A stretch of DNA of 64,000 bases. Origin: Pinus tabuliformis. Its lineage: Eukaryota > Streptophyta > Pinopsida > Pinales > Pinaceae. Both the position numbers and the translations under genes were made by a program. Positions within the stretch are counted from its first letter, which is position 1. Every line of letters begins with the position of its first letter. Positions 10,801 to 22,664 of the stretch are shown here, one piece after another. Below the pieces are notes generated by a model. That model was not told the DNA's origin. It made no database searches and saw only the letters and a program-made list of their open reading frames with translations. Location: NCBI GenBank assembly GCA_031772625.1, contig CM062818.1, positions 1,681,624,167 through 1,681,688,166 of the forward strand. The letters are read 5' to 3'.

Positions 10801-12247
10801 GCCATGTGTTGGTCATCTCCAACCTCTTTCTCGGCCTCCCTTTCAGCCTTACGACCTTCCCTCTTTCACCAAAATTCTCTCACTAATTTTTCCTAACTTT
10901 TTTTTTTAAATTTCCCAAAAAAAATTTAACAATTTTTTAACAAAGTTTTTCACAAAAAAATTATGAGTTGAGGATTTTCAGTGATTAGGGCAGCATATCT
11001 TTATGTGTCTTCAAGTGCCTAAGGGCTGATTGGTGCACACCCTCTAACCTTTCCTCATTTCATTTGCAATTAGCAGGAGTTTAGAAACAAATTTAATTTA
11101 CATATTTACTGTTGTACAATTGCAGAAATAGAAGTTAGCTTCAGTAACTTTTGCAAACAAATTTCTGAAAATTGTTTTATTGTTGTTCAATTGTTTATTT
11201 CTAAGTTTTTTAGATCAAATACATCAATACATCAAAAAGAATTAAACTTAGAAATTTTCTAAATTTAGCAACAGATTTAATTTACATTTTCACTATTGTA
11301 TAATTGCAGAAATAGAAGTTAGCTTTAGTAACTTAAGCAAACAAATTTTTGAAAATTGTTTTATTGTTATTTAGTAGTTTATTTCTGAGCTTTTTAGATC
11401 AAATACATTAGTAGATCGGAAAGAATTAAACTCAAAAATTTTCCGAATTGTAGTTATCAGTTCGTCATTTAAAATTTTCTGTTGTTATACATAGAAATTT
11501 CTGAATATTGCATGGTTTTAGGACTGTTGTTTTAGAATATATTGTTGGTTTTAACATTTGATGTAAGAGCAGATTACTAGACTGATATTTCATTAATGTG
11601 ATCTGAGTTTAAAACATTTAGTTTAATTTATGAAGTTCATTTATTTTTTACATGCTTATGCAAGTAGGAGTAATCTAGTTTTACTTATGCATCTAATGAT
11701 CTTGGTTGAGTGTTTCATACAAATGAATTTTTGAATTTATAGGTGTTTTATTCCAACATTTTACATTTCAGTCCATTGTGAATTTCAGTAATTATTTGTG
11801 CAGATTTTAAGTAACATTTAAGACATATTTCAAAAATAATTTTAGGGCCTCATTTAACTAAAATTAACCAAGTCCCTGCATTTCACATAGTTTTAAATTT
11901 TGCATTTGCATATGAGACAGTGGAGTCTTTTCAGCAGTAGTTTCCCATCCTTGAACCTTATTTTCTTCGCAACATAGTTGACTCCACAAGTCACTGGTAT
12001 TACTTTCTTCAAATCATTTTGAATCCTTAAAATCTTACGCAAATCTAAAACAAGTATTGGTTGCTTAGATGTGTCTCCTAGGTTCGCTGGTTCCCAACTA
12101 ATCTTTCCTTTTTCCATTTCCATAGGGTCTACCCCCCTTAGTCTGCTATTGGGAGACAACTCAGACAAAGTGATTGGGGATCAGTGTGACAGCCCCCGAT
12201 CTGAGCCGTTGTCGTGGTGCCTAAACATTCTGTGCAACAACATTTTT
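10800..12247 (+). repeat. Probable 5' LTR or leader of Gypsy element H (start not found)
   Basis: This stretch immediately precedes a Gypsy primer site at 12248. It is A/T-rich and non-coding and contains the internal duplication at 11089-11455. The short minus-strand frame at 11893-12168 has no domain that I recognise. No second LTR copy is in the window, so the left limit is arbitrary. Confidence 0.35.
11089..11455. repeat. Imperfect tandem duplication, about 183 bp period
   Basis: Copies at about 11089-11269 and 11272-11455 share TTGCAGAAATAGAAGTTAGC, TTTTAGATCAAATACAT and AAAGAATTAAACT at matching offsets. Divergence is roughly 15 percent, so the duplication is old. Confidence 0.8.
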
Positions 12248-13221
12248 TGGCACCATTGTCGGGGACCAATTTATTGAACCTTGGCTTTACGACATTCATC
12301 TTCATATTTTCATTCTTTTAATAATTTCTTATCCCATTAACGCCACATTTTCTAGCGCCATTATATTTCTTCATCTTTTCATCACCTTATCTTTTTCCTC
12401 TCACTAATCCTTTCATCTTCTCTATCTACACATTTAGCACCTGGACATTCCGATTGGTTTCCTGTTTGGTTGGTGACTCCAATTATTCATCCATTATTTT
12501 CATATACAAGAAACCTTCCTTGATATCCATTTGCTTCTCCCTGACTAACCTTTTGGTTTTTTCCTTTTGGCTCTTCGAGTTAGATTCATGTTCAAGTAGC
12601 GACTCCACTTCTTTCATTTCTTACAAGAATTTCTGCTAGAAGCTCGCTTCTTGGGGATCTCTTGATTTTTTTGAGCAAGGGTCTCTCTCTAGCATCCATT
12701 TGGTCCCTCTTTATCCCTTTAACCAAGTTTTCATGGATGACTTGTTTGCCCTGTGTCATTTTACTAACTTTCTTCATGATATGCCGAAAGAGGCCATTCA
12801 TAAATTACCTTTGTTCTCGGGTGGTGATTCAACCACTGCTAGAAAGCATCTCTCCAAGGTTACTCATATAATAACCAGATATTGTCTTCCTTCACAATAT
12901 AATCATGAAGATGTCAAGATGTGTCTATTTGTCTTTTCTTTAGAAGGTGATGCTTTGGATTGGTTTCGTAATTGTCCTAAGGATTCTTTCGCTTCTTTAA
13001 AATACATCATCAATGCTTTTAAAGATAGATATGGAAATCAAGGTGGCTTGCCTTGTGCCCCTAGTACTATGCAAAAGGATGAAAGTGATCTTATAAAGAA
13101 CCCAACTATCAACGAAATATTTCAAGACAATTCTCCATATCAAAATATGCCATATTGCAGGCATTGTGAATGTTCTCATGATGAATCCAATTGTACCATT
13201 GCAAGACAAATCCATGAATGA
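12248..13221 (+). mobile_element. Ty3/Gypsy element H: primer site and gag
   Basis: The primer site TGGCACCATTGTCGGGGAC (12248-12266) is of the Asp-tRNA-like type used by the Tat and Athila lineages of plant Gypsy elements. The leader runs to a 173-codon frame at 12700-13221. This shows the Gypsy gag core (GDALDWFRNCP, then FASLKYIINAFKDRYG) and a Cys/His cluster, YCRHCECSHDESNC, like the start of a zinc knuckle. The element stops at 13221, where a Copia remnant on the other strand begins, so pol is not in the window. It is a partial fossil. Confidence 0.7.
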
Positions 13222-13222
13222 T

Positions 13223-14095
13223 TGTGATCATCATCATGCGATGTGTCCATTCTATTTGGACACTCCCTTGCATAGTGGCCAAACGCATTGCAAACAAAGC
13301 ACTTGCCCTTCCTTCCTCCCTTAGATCCAAGCTTTCCATGGAAATGACCTTTAGACCCTGCAGTATTTCTCCTTTCAGCATGAGCGGAGAATACAACGGG
13401 GTTGCTTCTATTAGAAGGCATTTTTTGCTCCACCATTCTTGTTTCTTCTTGAATGCGTCTCGACATCAATTCTTCAAACCCTAGAATTCGATCATTGTTG
13501 AGGATGATGGTTCTAAATACATACCACTCAGGTGGGAGTCCTCCAAGGGTGGTAAGAGTAAGTTCCCTGTCAGGAATGACTTCTCCAATCGAGAGTAGAT
13601 CATTCTTGATCTAAGTAATCCTCAAGAAATAGGATTGAATATCCTCGTCCTTGCCCTTTTTAATATCCTTCAACTTATTCTTGAGAAATAGAATTTGATT
13701 AGCATTACTAACCTTGAACATGCTGACCAACTTGTCGTAGATCTCCTTGGAGGTCTTCAATTTAGAGATGTAGGCCACCAGATACTTGTCAATGGAATCC
13801 CTAAGCATCTTCTTTTCTTTGACTTCAGCCCTATTGTAGTTGGTCTTCGCAGCAACCGGTGCATTTGAAGGAGGTTTAGGGATTTTACCCTACACATAGC
13901 CCATCACTTCTTTTTCTTCCAAGGTCAAATCAAGAGACATCTTCCATCCATCATAGTCAGATTTATCATGGAGCTTGTCTTCAGCCGGGAAGTAGGATGA
14001 GGAACCCATTGAACCTTTTTTCCTTGTCCAACTTTCTTTGGTGATTGCTCTTTCAGTCTTGCTTGGGCTTTTTCTTCACCTCAGCTTTGATACCA
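13223..14095 (-). mobile_element. Copia element I, gag region
   Basis: Minus-strand gag remnants are close to those of B. A UBN2-like block occupies 13611-13808 (DKYLVAYISKLKTSKEIYDK, then LFLKNKLK). A basic segment with the CCHC knuckle KCFVCNAFGHYARECP follows at about 13290-13340. The primer site TGGTATCAAAGCTGAGG lies at 14079-14095 beside the LTR. The element is broken and is cut short on the left by the junction with Gypsy H. Confidence 0.8.
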
Positions 14096-15028
14096 TGTTA
14101 ATTTTAGGCAACAATGGTATGTTCTATGCTTTAGAGCAATTTTACTTCAATTTCTTTACTAGCCCAATATCAATATTCAGATTAGAAATCACATCAACAT
14201 GATAGTAAAATGCAGATAGAACATAAACATAAACAATAAAATACAAGCCAAGACAAGAGGACACAAAATGTGGCACCAGCCAGGGACAAACCCCAATGTG
14301 GGCAAACCCTTGATCAAATCTTCTTTCAGTCTTCAATAGTTTAGCAAAGAGAGATAGTACAATTTACAAATCTGATAATTTATAACAGCAGGAAAAGAGC
14401 CCTAACCAGAAAAGTCAACACTGGTCAACAAGGTAGATTTGACCCTCAGCAAATGGGTCAACTTCAATCAACTTCAGCATCCAAACAACAAGATAAAACA
14501 GCCGTCAAAACAGTGAAATTCAGCCCAATCAAAGTCTGGTCAAACAACCCACCTGTAGTCAGCCCTAGCTGCAGTAAACGTTGGTCAACAGTTGGTCAAA
14601 GTGTCCAGAAATTCGGTCTCCAGAAATTTCAGTCTCCTGAAATTTTGGCCTCCTGAAATTTCGCTCTCCTGAAATTTCGGACGTGTGGAGAGAGAGAGCC
14701 CCAGAAATCTGTACCCAATCAATGAGGAGAGAGAGAGAGAAGTGCGAAGATCAGTGTGTCCAAATGAAGCTAAGTCACCTTCTATTTATATGCAACGTTG
14801 AGGATGAATAGACATGACTGTTGAGCTTCTGAGCCTACATATGTTTGTTGGCCGACCTTGACAATTTGACCATAATCAAAATAAATTCATCACTTCATTT
14901 GTAAATGTCAAAATCGGATGATCTTTAGATCGATCCTACACATCTCGGAGAGATGAATCCAAGAAAAATATGAGTTGTCATAAATAAGATACCCGTGTGG
15001 AGTTTGGCCCTAGTTGCTAATTTTAACA
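14096..15028 (-). repeat. 5' LTR of Copia element I
   Basis: A 933-bp LTR starting TGTTAATTTTAGG and ending CTAATTTTAACA. It is related to the LTR of A (37205-38493) in reverse and rich in GTCAA/TTGAC motifs at about 14415-14610. It is inserted in plus-strand Copia J, whose integrase sequence begins directly after it. Confidence 0.8.
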
Positions 15029-16520
15029 AATATACCTCAAATGAGTTCGTTGACTTTTGCAAGCAGGCTGGAATCAAGAAAGAGACTATTGTAGCATATA
15101 ATCTTGAGTAGAATGGTGTCGTTGAAAGAAAGAAAAGGTCTATCATGGAAGTTTCCTAAGCCATGTTGCATGATAAAAAGTTGTCGATGTTCCTTTGGGG
15201 AGAAGCCACAAATAACGCGATCGATTTTCAAAACCGGGTTCTTCATCAAGCTCTGGGTAACAAGACTCCCGAAGTAGTGTTTACAAGTGTGAAGCCCGAT
15301 GTTGGTCATCTAAGGACATTTGGTTGAAAACAAAGGAAAATCGAGTTTAGCAGGGATGTAACTTTTGATGAAGATACTTCCCTTGTTAAAGCAAGGGACC
15401 TTCCTTCGCCTGCTCCTATTGAGAAGAAGGATGATGACATGGATCTACTAGAAGGTCCTTTTGTGCTAGAATCTAAGAAGGATATTATAAATGATCCCAT
15501 GGAGCCTATGGACCCCTTGGATCCCACTCCATGTGATCCCCCTGCCAAGAAGAGACCTCTTTGGCTTCGTGAAACATTACAGGATGTTGAGAGAGATGTT
15601 GTTGCTAGAGGAACCTTTAGAGAAAGCAAGAAGCCATGTCGATACCAGGGATATGTTGTAGCTATGATCCCCATCATACAAGTTGAACCTCACACTTCTA
15701 AATACGCAGCGAAAGAGTAAGTTTGGAAGAATGCCATGGTCGAACAGTATGAGTCTATTATGAAGAATAATGTATGGGATGTTGTTTCGAGACCTAAAGG
15801 AAAGCCTATCGTGACCTCGAAGTGGCTATACAAGATCAAGCATGAAGCTAATGGGAGTATTGAGAAATACAAGACAAGCATTATGGCTAGAGGTTTCTCC
15901 TAGAAAGCGGGAGAAGATTATGATGACATCTTTGCACTAGTTACCCTATACACTACTATCCATTCTATTGTTTCACTTGCTACAAGTCGAGGATGGACCC
16001 TTCACCAGATGGATGTAAAGACCGTGTTTCTTCATGGCATACTTCAAGAAGAAATATATGTTGAACAACATCATGGATTTGAAGTGACAGACAGGAAGAC
16101 TCGAGTTTGTAGGTTGAAGAAAGCACTATATGGTTTGAAGCAAGCCCCCAAAACCTAGTATGTCTGCAATTGCATTGACAATTACCTGGTGAATGCTTAG
16201 ATTCACAAGAAGTAATGTGGATCCAAACCTCTACTTCAAAGTGTTCCATGTTATTCCTTTGATTCTACTTTTATATGTTGGCCTCTAAGTTTGAAATGAA
16301 GGATATTGGTTTGATGAATTACTTCCTGGGAATAGAAGTGTGGCAAAGACCCAATGAGATTTTCCTTTCTCAAGGAAAATATGTTGTGAAACTATTAGAA
16401 AGATTTGGAATGGTAGGATGCAAGTCCCTGGCCACTCTGATGGAAATAAACTTCAAGAAGTTATGTGGACATGATGTTGGACTCCTTGATCACATGGACT
16501 CTGTGAACTCTTTTTGATGA
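15029..16520 (+). mobile_element. Copia remnant J: integrase, reverse transcriptase
   Basis: A plus-strand pol remnant. The C-terminal half of the integrase core (NGVVERKKR, then FLWGEATNN) is at 15030-15310. A linker with a KKPCRYQGY block follows at about 15630. The reverse transcriptase runs from about 15720 (SKWLYKIKH, then GWTLHQMDVKT, then KALYGLKQAP) to FLGIEVWQRPNEIFLSQGKY near 16380. It resembles B closely in order and sequence but carries several breaks. Its left part was displaced by I, and its right part runs into repeats at 16500 and then the LINE. Confidence 0.8.
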
Positions 16521-16720
16521 TTTGGATTCCTTAATGACGTAAACTCCTTCATGATTAAGTAAATTTCTTGATGACATGGACTCCATGATGATATGATGAT
16601 GATGATGATGATGATGATATGGATTCCTTAATGATGTAGCCTCTTTCATGATGATGATGATGTGGACAAGATTAATAGGAAGACTAAGATCAAGAGGGAG
16701 CCAACACACTTTCTAGAGAT
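16500..16720 (+). repeat. Degenerate short repeats with (GAT)n, 3' spacer of J
   Basis: Loose copies of a TTGATGACATGGACTCC-like unit surround a pure (GAT)n run at about 16594-16618. They end near a purine-rich AAGAGGGAG at about 16691. The position, between pol and a polypurine-like tract, matches the larger arrays in A and K. Confidence 0.6.
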
Positions 16721-16773
16721 AAGTATTTTCTTGATTGTTTCTATTATTGATTCATTATGAGTTTCGTCTTTGT

Positions 16774-16806
16774 ATAAGATAAGATAAGATAAGGTAAGAT
16801 AAGATA
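16774..16806 (-). repeat. LINE 3' tail of TTATC units
   Basis: On the plus strand this reads as six or seven AAGAT/AAGGT units directly before the LINE 3' end. On the LINE strand it is AATAAAATTATC followed by TTATC repeats, in the position where poly(A) is usual. Confidence 0.7.
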
Positions 16807-17439
16807 ATTTTATTAATGTCCAACAAATGACCATAATAGATCAACGGGACTGTCGATTACAATGATTACATCATGCCAAGCCAGTGGACCAAATAGTCCC
16901 CTTTAAAATTTCTTTTAAAAAGCAAAAAATACATCTATAATCTAAGTAAATGTAAATGTAGAAGCTAGAAGCTCTTGACTTCGAAACAAAGCACTGCGAT
17001 GAAGCAGAGAAGGAGAAGAATAAGGAGTGATGAAGAAGGGAAGGAGTCTCCTACCCAGTTCCTACTCCTAATATCTGAGGTCGAGAGAAGAAAACTGAGA
17101 GAAGCTTGTCAAAGTTTGCTGTCCTATGGGCATACTGGGTTGTCGCTGCTGTCGCCTGGAGGTTCTAGGGCGCCTCCCAGGGGTGGATCCAATCCTAGAG
17201 CACTGGTGCGGTCTAGTGGGTCGGCCCCCCCCGGGACCGCACTGATCTGGTCTCAGTGTTTGTGGGTCAGTCAATGGTTCTTTTGATGCCCCGCGCTGAT
17301 GGTAGCGCCCTAAAGAAGTTTGTGATCTTCTGCGTGGTGTCCAATCTGGTGGGGGGCTGAAGAAAACGGGCCCGAAATCTGAAGGCCTCTTGGAGATAAA
17401 GTGCAAGGCATCTCTGATCAACATATCTGAGGAAGTTGG

Positions 17440-17925
17440 TCAAAGTCTGAGAAGACTTGAAGACCTGAAGAGACAATGGAAACGACCTCGAATCTCGTAG
17501 TAAGCAGGGCATCCAAAGATGAAGTGTGTCTCTGTCTCTATCTCCTGTAAGTGACAGAGCTGGCAAATCCTATCTGCCCTATCGATGTGGTGATCTGTCT
17601 CCACCCGGAGTCTATGAGACCCAACTCTGAGCTGCCCGAGGGGGATTCTAAGGGCATGCATCCAATGCTGGAACGTGTACTGAGGTCTGATGATGAGCCC
17701 ATCCCTGATCTCCAGGAAATGCTTCGCGTAGAAGGCCATTTTTGGACGCAACCCATTGGGAGGATTGGTCCATGTAATCTGAATGTATTGTCTGTAAATA
17801 TCCTCCTTGATGATTTTATTCAGCTCTTGCTGATTGGGAAGGAGGTGGCCTGGAGCATTTAGAGAGTACTGAAAAGGAGGGAGATGGTCAATCTGGATTC
17901 CTAAAGCCTCCAGAAGCTCTGTCAC
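17440..17925 (-). pseudogene. LINE ORF2 C-terminal domain with CCHC-like motif
   Basis: The 161-residue frame contains GLRPKMAFYAKHFLEIRDGL, LGQLRVGSHRLRVETD and a terminal Cys/His cluster, RICQLCHLQE followed by THFIFGCP. The C-x2-C, H and C spacing fits the zinc knuckle found downstream of RT in many LINEs. It is separated from the RT by stops and frame changes. In the intact protein this domain is thought to help bind the template RNA. Confidence 0.75.
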
Positions 17926-18589
17926 ACCGGTGTATCAACATTTGGATCGGCCGGTCTGCATACTGGCGATGTTCTCTGAGGAGAAATATGCTAAATATGG
18001 GTATCTATCACGACCCTTCCTTGTGTCCGCCAGGCCTCAGAGCTTGTGCAGGAGCGACACTAACCTGAATATCACCTCTAGGCGGAAAGGTTGAGCCCCA
18101 AACTCTGTTAGAATGATGTGCTCAGGAACTGTCTGCTTGCACCTAATGAAACGACGCAAAAGGAGGGTCTGGACCTGCTCTGCTGAGGCTCAATCTGACT
18201 TTAGAAGAGAGGGACCCTAGATCTCTGAGCCATAAAGCATTGTGGGTGAATCAAAGTGTCCATATGCTCATTTTGGACGAGATGTCCTGGAAATGGTGTC
18301 GCAAACACTGCCTCTCCAGAAGGGCTAGGGAGCCATACCCTTTGTTGATCCGAGGCTGAAGGGCTAGTCGCAGGTTGAAGCGAGGCCCTGAAAACTAAAC
18401 TCCCAAATATGTATAAATGCTGACAATCTCGATCTCTTCTCCTTTAAATAGGAAGTGGAAGTCTGAGGTTTTCTTGACTCCATTGAAGATAATCACTTTG
18501 GTTTTACCCAAGTTCACAGTTAGATACCTCCGGTCACAAAAAGCTGCAAGAGCATCCAGTTGTCTCTAAAGGCCTTCTTGGGAGGAGGC

Positions 18590-19340
18590 AATAAGGGCAA
18601 TATCATCTGCAAAGAGGATGATGGAAATCAGGACCTAGTGAAGAAGACACCCATCTGTATCCTGGATATGCTCGCGGAGGAAGGACTCAAGCTCATCGAT
18701 ATAGATCCCGAATAAAGTAGGAGAAAGGGAGCATCCTTGCTTGACTCCAATGGTGCTTCGGATGAAATCCGACATTCCTTCGACTGTGCGGAGACAGCCA
18801 AGGACAGCCTCATAGAGGTGCATGATAGCTGTCAGGGGAGTCGAGGAAATGCCAATCTCTCTTAGCCTATGGAAAAGAACTTCCCTCGGGACTGAGTCAA
18901 AGGCCTTCTAGAAGTCTACAAAGCAGCAGTACACTTTAGAGGATTGATGCCTAGCCTCCTCGATCACTGCACGAAGAGTAAGGATGTGGTCGATCATCTA
19001 TTAGTCTGGGCGGAATCCTGCTTGGCCCTGAGTTGTCTCTGCTCAAGGAAATGGGAGAGTGTCTTGTGGAGTGTTGTAGCATATAGCTTGGAGAATGTTT
19101 GCCCAACCATGATTGTCTTATAGTTGTTGAGGTCGGAAGTAGGCCCTGACTTGTGGATCGGGTAGATAATGTGGTGTGACGAACTATTCGGAAATCCATC
19201 CCAAACCACCTGGTTGAAAAGGTCCACTAGATATCCTACTAGGGGGCGAAGTCCATGCTTGAAGAATTTTGCCTGGAAGCCTTCTTCATCTGCTACCTTG
19301 CTACTATTCATTGTCCATATTTCCTCTCTGATATCTTTGT
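18590..19340 (-). pseudogene. LINE reverse transcriptase domain, broken
   Basis: RT blocks appear in order on the minus strand. A fingers segment, FKHGLRPLVGYLVDLFN then HHIIYPIHKSG, lies near 19150-19270. Motif A (CCFVDF, stop, KAFDSVP) is near 18895-18935. Motif B (GVKQGCSLSPTLF) is near 18720-18760. The catalytic motif C (ILFADDIA) is at about 18597-18622. At least one frame change lies near 19000-19020, and in-frame stops interrupt motif A and the stretch just before motif C. The catalytic Asp pair is still encoded, but no full-length product is possible. Confidence 0.8.
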
Positions 19341-19660
19341 CGTAGAAAAGGTGGCAAGAGGTGAGGAGGGGGAGTAACCTGAATCAGAGGCTGCCTAGGA
19401 CTGTCATACAGCTGGGAGGTGTGAGAGAACATTGAGGTAGAATCAAGGTCGACTGGGGTAGGTGAGCGCCGGGAAAGGATGGTCCCCCAGAAATCTTTTG
19501 GGGAGCGAAGGAGGAGAGTAGAAAGAACCTGTCTCCTATGGGTAATGAAAAGGCGCTTCTTGCGACAAAGGAGGCGAAGGTAGGCTGAACAGAGGTCTGG
19601 GTATGTTGGTAAGGAGTTCCGGAATGCGTGTTGGAGGTCTTGATGCATAGACTTGCATTC

Positions 19661-20608
19661 CTAGTCATACCATTTATTCATAGGGCAATTTCCTGGTTTG
19701 CGGGAGGTGGTGGCGGTACGGGTTGAATGGGGGAAGGATTGGAGCGCGGCTTCCCAGATTGCATATGAGAGGCACTGGTATTTTTTCTTGGCGGAGCTGA
19801 GAGAGGCGAACTGGGACTTCGATGCGAGTGTCTGTCTGAGGATAGAGGAGAAGAGATCAGGGTCAACCTCCTCAAATCGGAAGGTGGTCGTGGGAGGGCT
19901 GCGGGGAAGAGTAGGAGATGGATTTGGGAGGTCAAACTGCAGAGAGAGTGAGAGAAGTGAATGATCTGCAAGTGATATGGGGGTGATCGAGAAATTTTTG
20001 ATGTATGGGAGGAGATCTAGGTTTGCAATAGCGTAGTCAACCACACTTGACCCGCCTCCAAATGGTCTGCAGGAAAAGAAGTGCGAGGATGGGAAACATG
20101 GTAGGCCATTCAAAATTACCAGCTCATGAGATTCTCCGAACTGTAGCAGATGTCTCCCATAGGCTGTGGTGGGTCCCAAGTGATCCTCGGAGGTTCGGTG
20201 CATGCCGATCGTGGTCGGGTCAATCCCCCGACTGCAAAATATATCCTCTGTCCAGTCGTGCATAGGAGTTTGGAGGTCTTTGGTTCGGACATTGAAGTCC
20301 CCCGTGAGAATGACGTCCCCTACTGCCGAAAACGTGGTGATGTCAGAGTACAGGTTTATGAAAGGGTCTCTGTCTGAGCTATTGTGAATAGCGTAAGAGG
20401 ACGATATAGGTGGGATGTAACAGATTGCAACATAAATGTCTCTCGGAGGTGATGTTCTGGCTCTGATCTGAATCCACATGAATCTGGCATACTCATCGGT
20501 CGCGACCACTGATACTCTGCTCTTGAGGCTATCACGGACGAGGCAAGCAACACCCCCTGATCCCCTGACACCTCCTGAACTCTGTGTCTCTTGTCTGCAA
20601 ACTGCGAG
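19661..20608 (-). pseudogene. LINE AP-type endonuclease domain, 5' truncated
   Basis: This open stretch of about 315 residues covers most of an exonuclease-endonuclease-phosphatase fold. It has GSGGVACLVRDSL near the start, ICYIPP, the catalytic GDVILTGDFNVR, then VVDYAIANLDLL and ISLADHSLL. The first roughly 35 residues, which hold the catalytic Asn and Glu, are missing because the element begins inside the domain. It ends at an in-frame stop after MNKWYD, and the same frame continues at 19304-19648 as the linker toward RT. This endonuclease nicks target DNA to prime reverse transcription. Confidence 0.85.
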
Positions 20609-21511
20609 CAAGTGAAGTTAATGAGCAAGTGAAGTTAATGAGATTCTTCTAGCATGATAATTATTTGTGAGTTGATTTAACTTTTTCCAGTCTTCACTTG
20701 TTATTTTTAGAGTGTGTCTTCATTAGTTCATCCAATAGCTATGAAAACAAAGAGACAAAACACAAGATGTTGCCTTTCTGCCAGGGCCAAAACCTCTCCC
20801 TCTTGGAGAGGAAAACCCGCACAAAATTCTTCTTATAGAGATTCCAATTGACGAATACCAAGACCATGACCCTTGACCTATTAGGCCACTCCAAGACCAA
20901 GACACCAATCCTCTTCTTCATTACTGCTGAGATCATCATCATTGTTGCACCATTGAGGCCATCACTAAGATCTTCATTCCTGCTACACCATGACTACTCC
21001 TTCATCGAGATCTTCATCACTGTTGCACCAATGCTACACCTTCACCGAGGTCTTCATCATGATCTTGTCCTTGTCTTCATTAGGATCATGATTGATATCA
21101 TGATTACAGTGATGTCGAGGACATGATTGTGTCTAGGATATATGCTACATTGAGATTCTTCTTCTAACATGTATGCCGAGACTTATCACTGTCTTCTTCT
21201 GCACTGTGATCTTCACCGAGACTGTGACTATGTTTTCCTTGCACCGAGATTTGCTACAGCTATGTCGAGATTGTATCACTGTGACCCTTTAACTAGGTTG
21301 AGACTTCAAAGATGTATGGGAAGATGTCACTGTAATTGTCAACGAGATCTCAGAGGTATGTCGAGATTTTGTCCTTATCCAAAGTTGCAGAAACTTGTCC
21401 AAAGTTCTTTTTCTCTGTGGTGACTCTAGCCGCATATATATAGTTGTTTGTCCCTGTATTTGAGCCGACATGTCCACTGAAAGGATGTGTCTCCATATGT
21501 GAGCTGACTTG

Positions 21512-21542
<31 letters not shown>

Positions 21543-21851
21543 TTTGAGGCCAACATGACTGCCTTCTACATCGTTTTGCTAGCTGACTTCTTCAGGAGGA
21601 TTGTGTTTGTCTTGGAGGGTTGATCTAGACACTAGGTTGACTCATATACATTTTATATATGCTCAAGAAGAGCTCTTTAACATTTTCTTTGACTCTTTGA
21701 CTTTCCTATAGCACTCCAATATGTGCTAGACCTCTGTAATGAGAAAGAAACTCATTTTATAATTTACAAACATAATATTTCTTTTCTTTTACAAGTATAA
21801 AGATCAAAATTACATTTATGAAGACCGAACCTAGTTACATTTTCTTCAACA
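20609..21851 (-). repeat. 3' LTR of element F
   Basis: It matches 24817-26048 over about 1.2 kb. Its first part is disturbed by a 17-bp duplication (AAGTGAAGTTAATGAGC twice, about 20611-20644) at the LINE junction. It contains a (TA)n run at 21518-21542 and ends TTCTTCAACA. Confidence 0.85.
21518..21542. repeat. (TA)n microsatellite in the F 3' LTR
   Basis: Twelve TA units here, against about half as many at the same site in the 5' LTR (25727-25740). Confidence 0.9.
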
Positions 21852-22264
21852 CTCCCTCTTAACTAGGGAGGTATTCATAATGGTACTTGGTCATTCTCAA
21901 TCTGAAGAATTTCTCATAAGAAGAATCGTATTGGTAACCCATCTGTATAACATCATAGTAACCAACATTGTTTCCACAACAAGGCCTTGACTGACAAATC
22001 TATCTCTCATTAGATCAGAGCACAATGTTGGCGAGACCAATGACTATAGACACCTTCATCATTGTCTCTCAAGGTACATACCCACCCGGGTGTTCACTGA
22101 GTATGACCTTCTAGGACTATTCTTATCTTGGGTTCCCAGCCCTCAAAGAATATCGGTCCTCTTGCCTACTCTTGTCTTGGATGCCCTACACATCCTCAAA
22201 GAGCATTAGATGCCAGATGATTACCCAATCCTCCATTCTTTCTTCCAAAGTGAAGACAAGAATG

Positions 22265-22400
22265 TTGTGTCTATCTCTCCCTCTCAACTAGGGAAGATAT
22301 GCCCATTCCTTGAAGGAATGTACCCAAGCTCCCTCTGATCAGGAACTTGCCCAAGCTCCCTTTTAATCGGGAACTTGTTAGAGCTCCCTCTTAGCTAGGG
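22265..22400 (-). repeat. Repeated polypurine-tract-like motifs inside element F
   Basis: On the minus strand there are four spaced copies of a TCCCTAGNTNAGAGGGAG-like unit, at about 22280-22300, 22330-22350, 22355-22375 and 22380-22400. Each resembles the true polypurine tract at the LTR edge. The same set occurs in E at about 36525-36650. Confidence 0.7.
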
Positions 22401-22664
22401 ACTCTTCTACACATCAACAACTTCTTCTTCGTGGGTCCTTCAATTGCTTGATCAACTTCTCTCCTTGATGTCATGAAATTCAGTTGAGCTTCTTCCTTGT
22501 AGGGAAATAGCCATCGATCACTTTCCTCCTTAGTTCGTCATGTCATTCCTTTCTTCATGGAAAGTGGCCTTCTTCATATTTGGAACCTTCGTCATATGAA
22601 TACTTCTTTCTCATCATGCTTCTTCCATCCACCACATGAATGCCATTTGTACTTGTAAGTAGCC

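Larger units (their letters stand above)
16774..20608 (-). mobile_element. 5'-truncated LINE retrotransposon
   Basis: This is a non-LTR element of about 3.8 kb on the minus strand. It contains an AP-type endonuclease (19661-20608), reverse transcriptase (about 18590-19340) and a C-terminal Cys/His domain (17440-17925). ORF1 and the first part of the endonuclease are missing, so it was truncated at insertion. The 3' end is a TTATC-type tail (16774-16806) instead of poly(A). I find no clear target duplication. Coding is interrupted by many stops and at least three frame changes. The RT clade was not assigned. Confidence 0.85.

Noticed and set aside
15306-15677. Minus-strand 123-aa Ser-rich frame
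   Set aside because: Antisense of the Copia J integrase-RT linker.
17068-17566. Arg/Pro-rich minus-strand frames near the LINE 3' end
   Set aside because: They overlap the LINE tail region in frames other than the Cys/His domain and have no recognisable motif.
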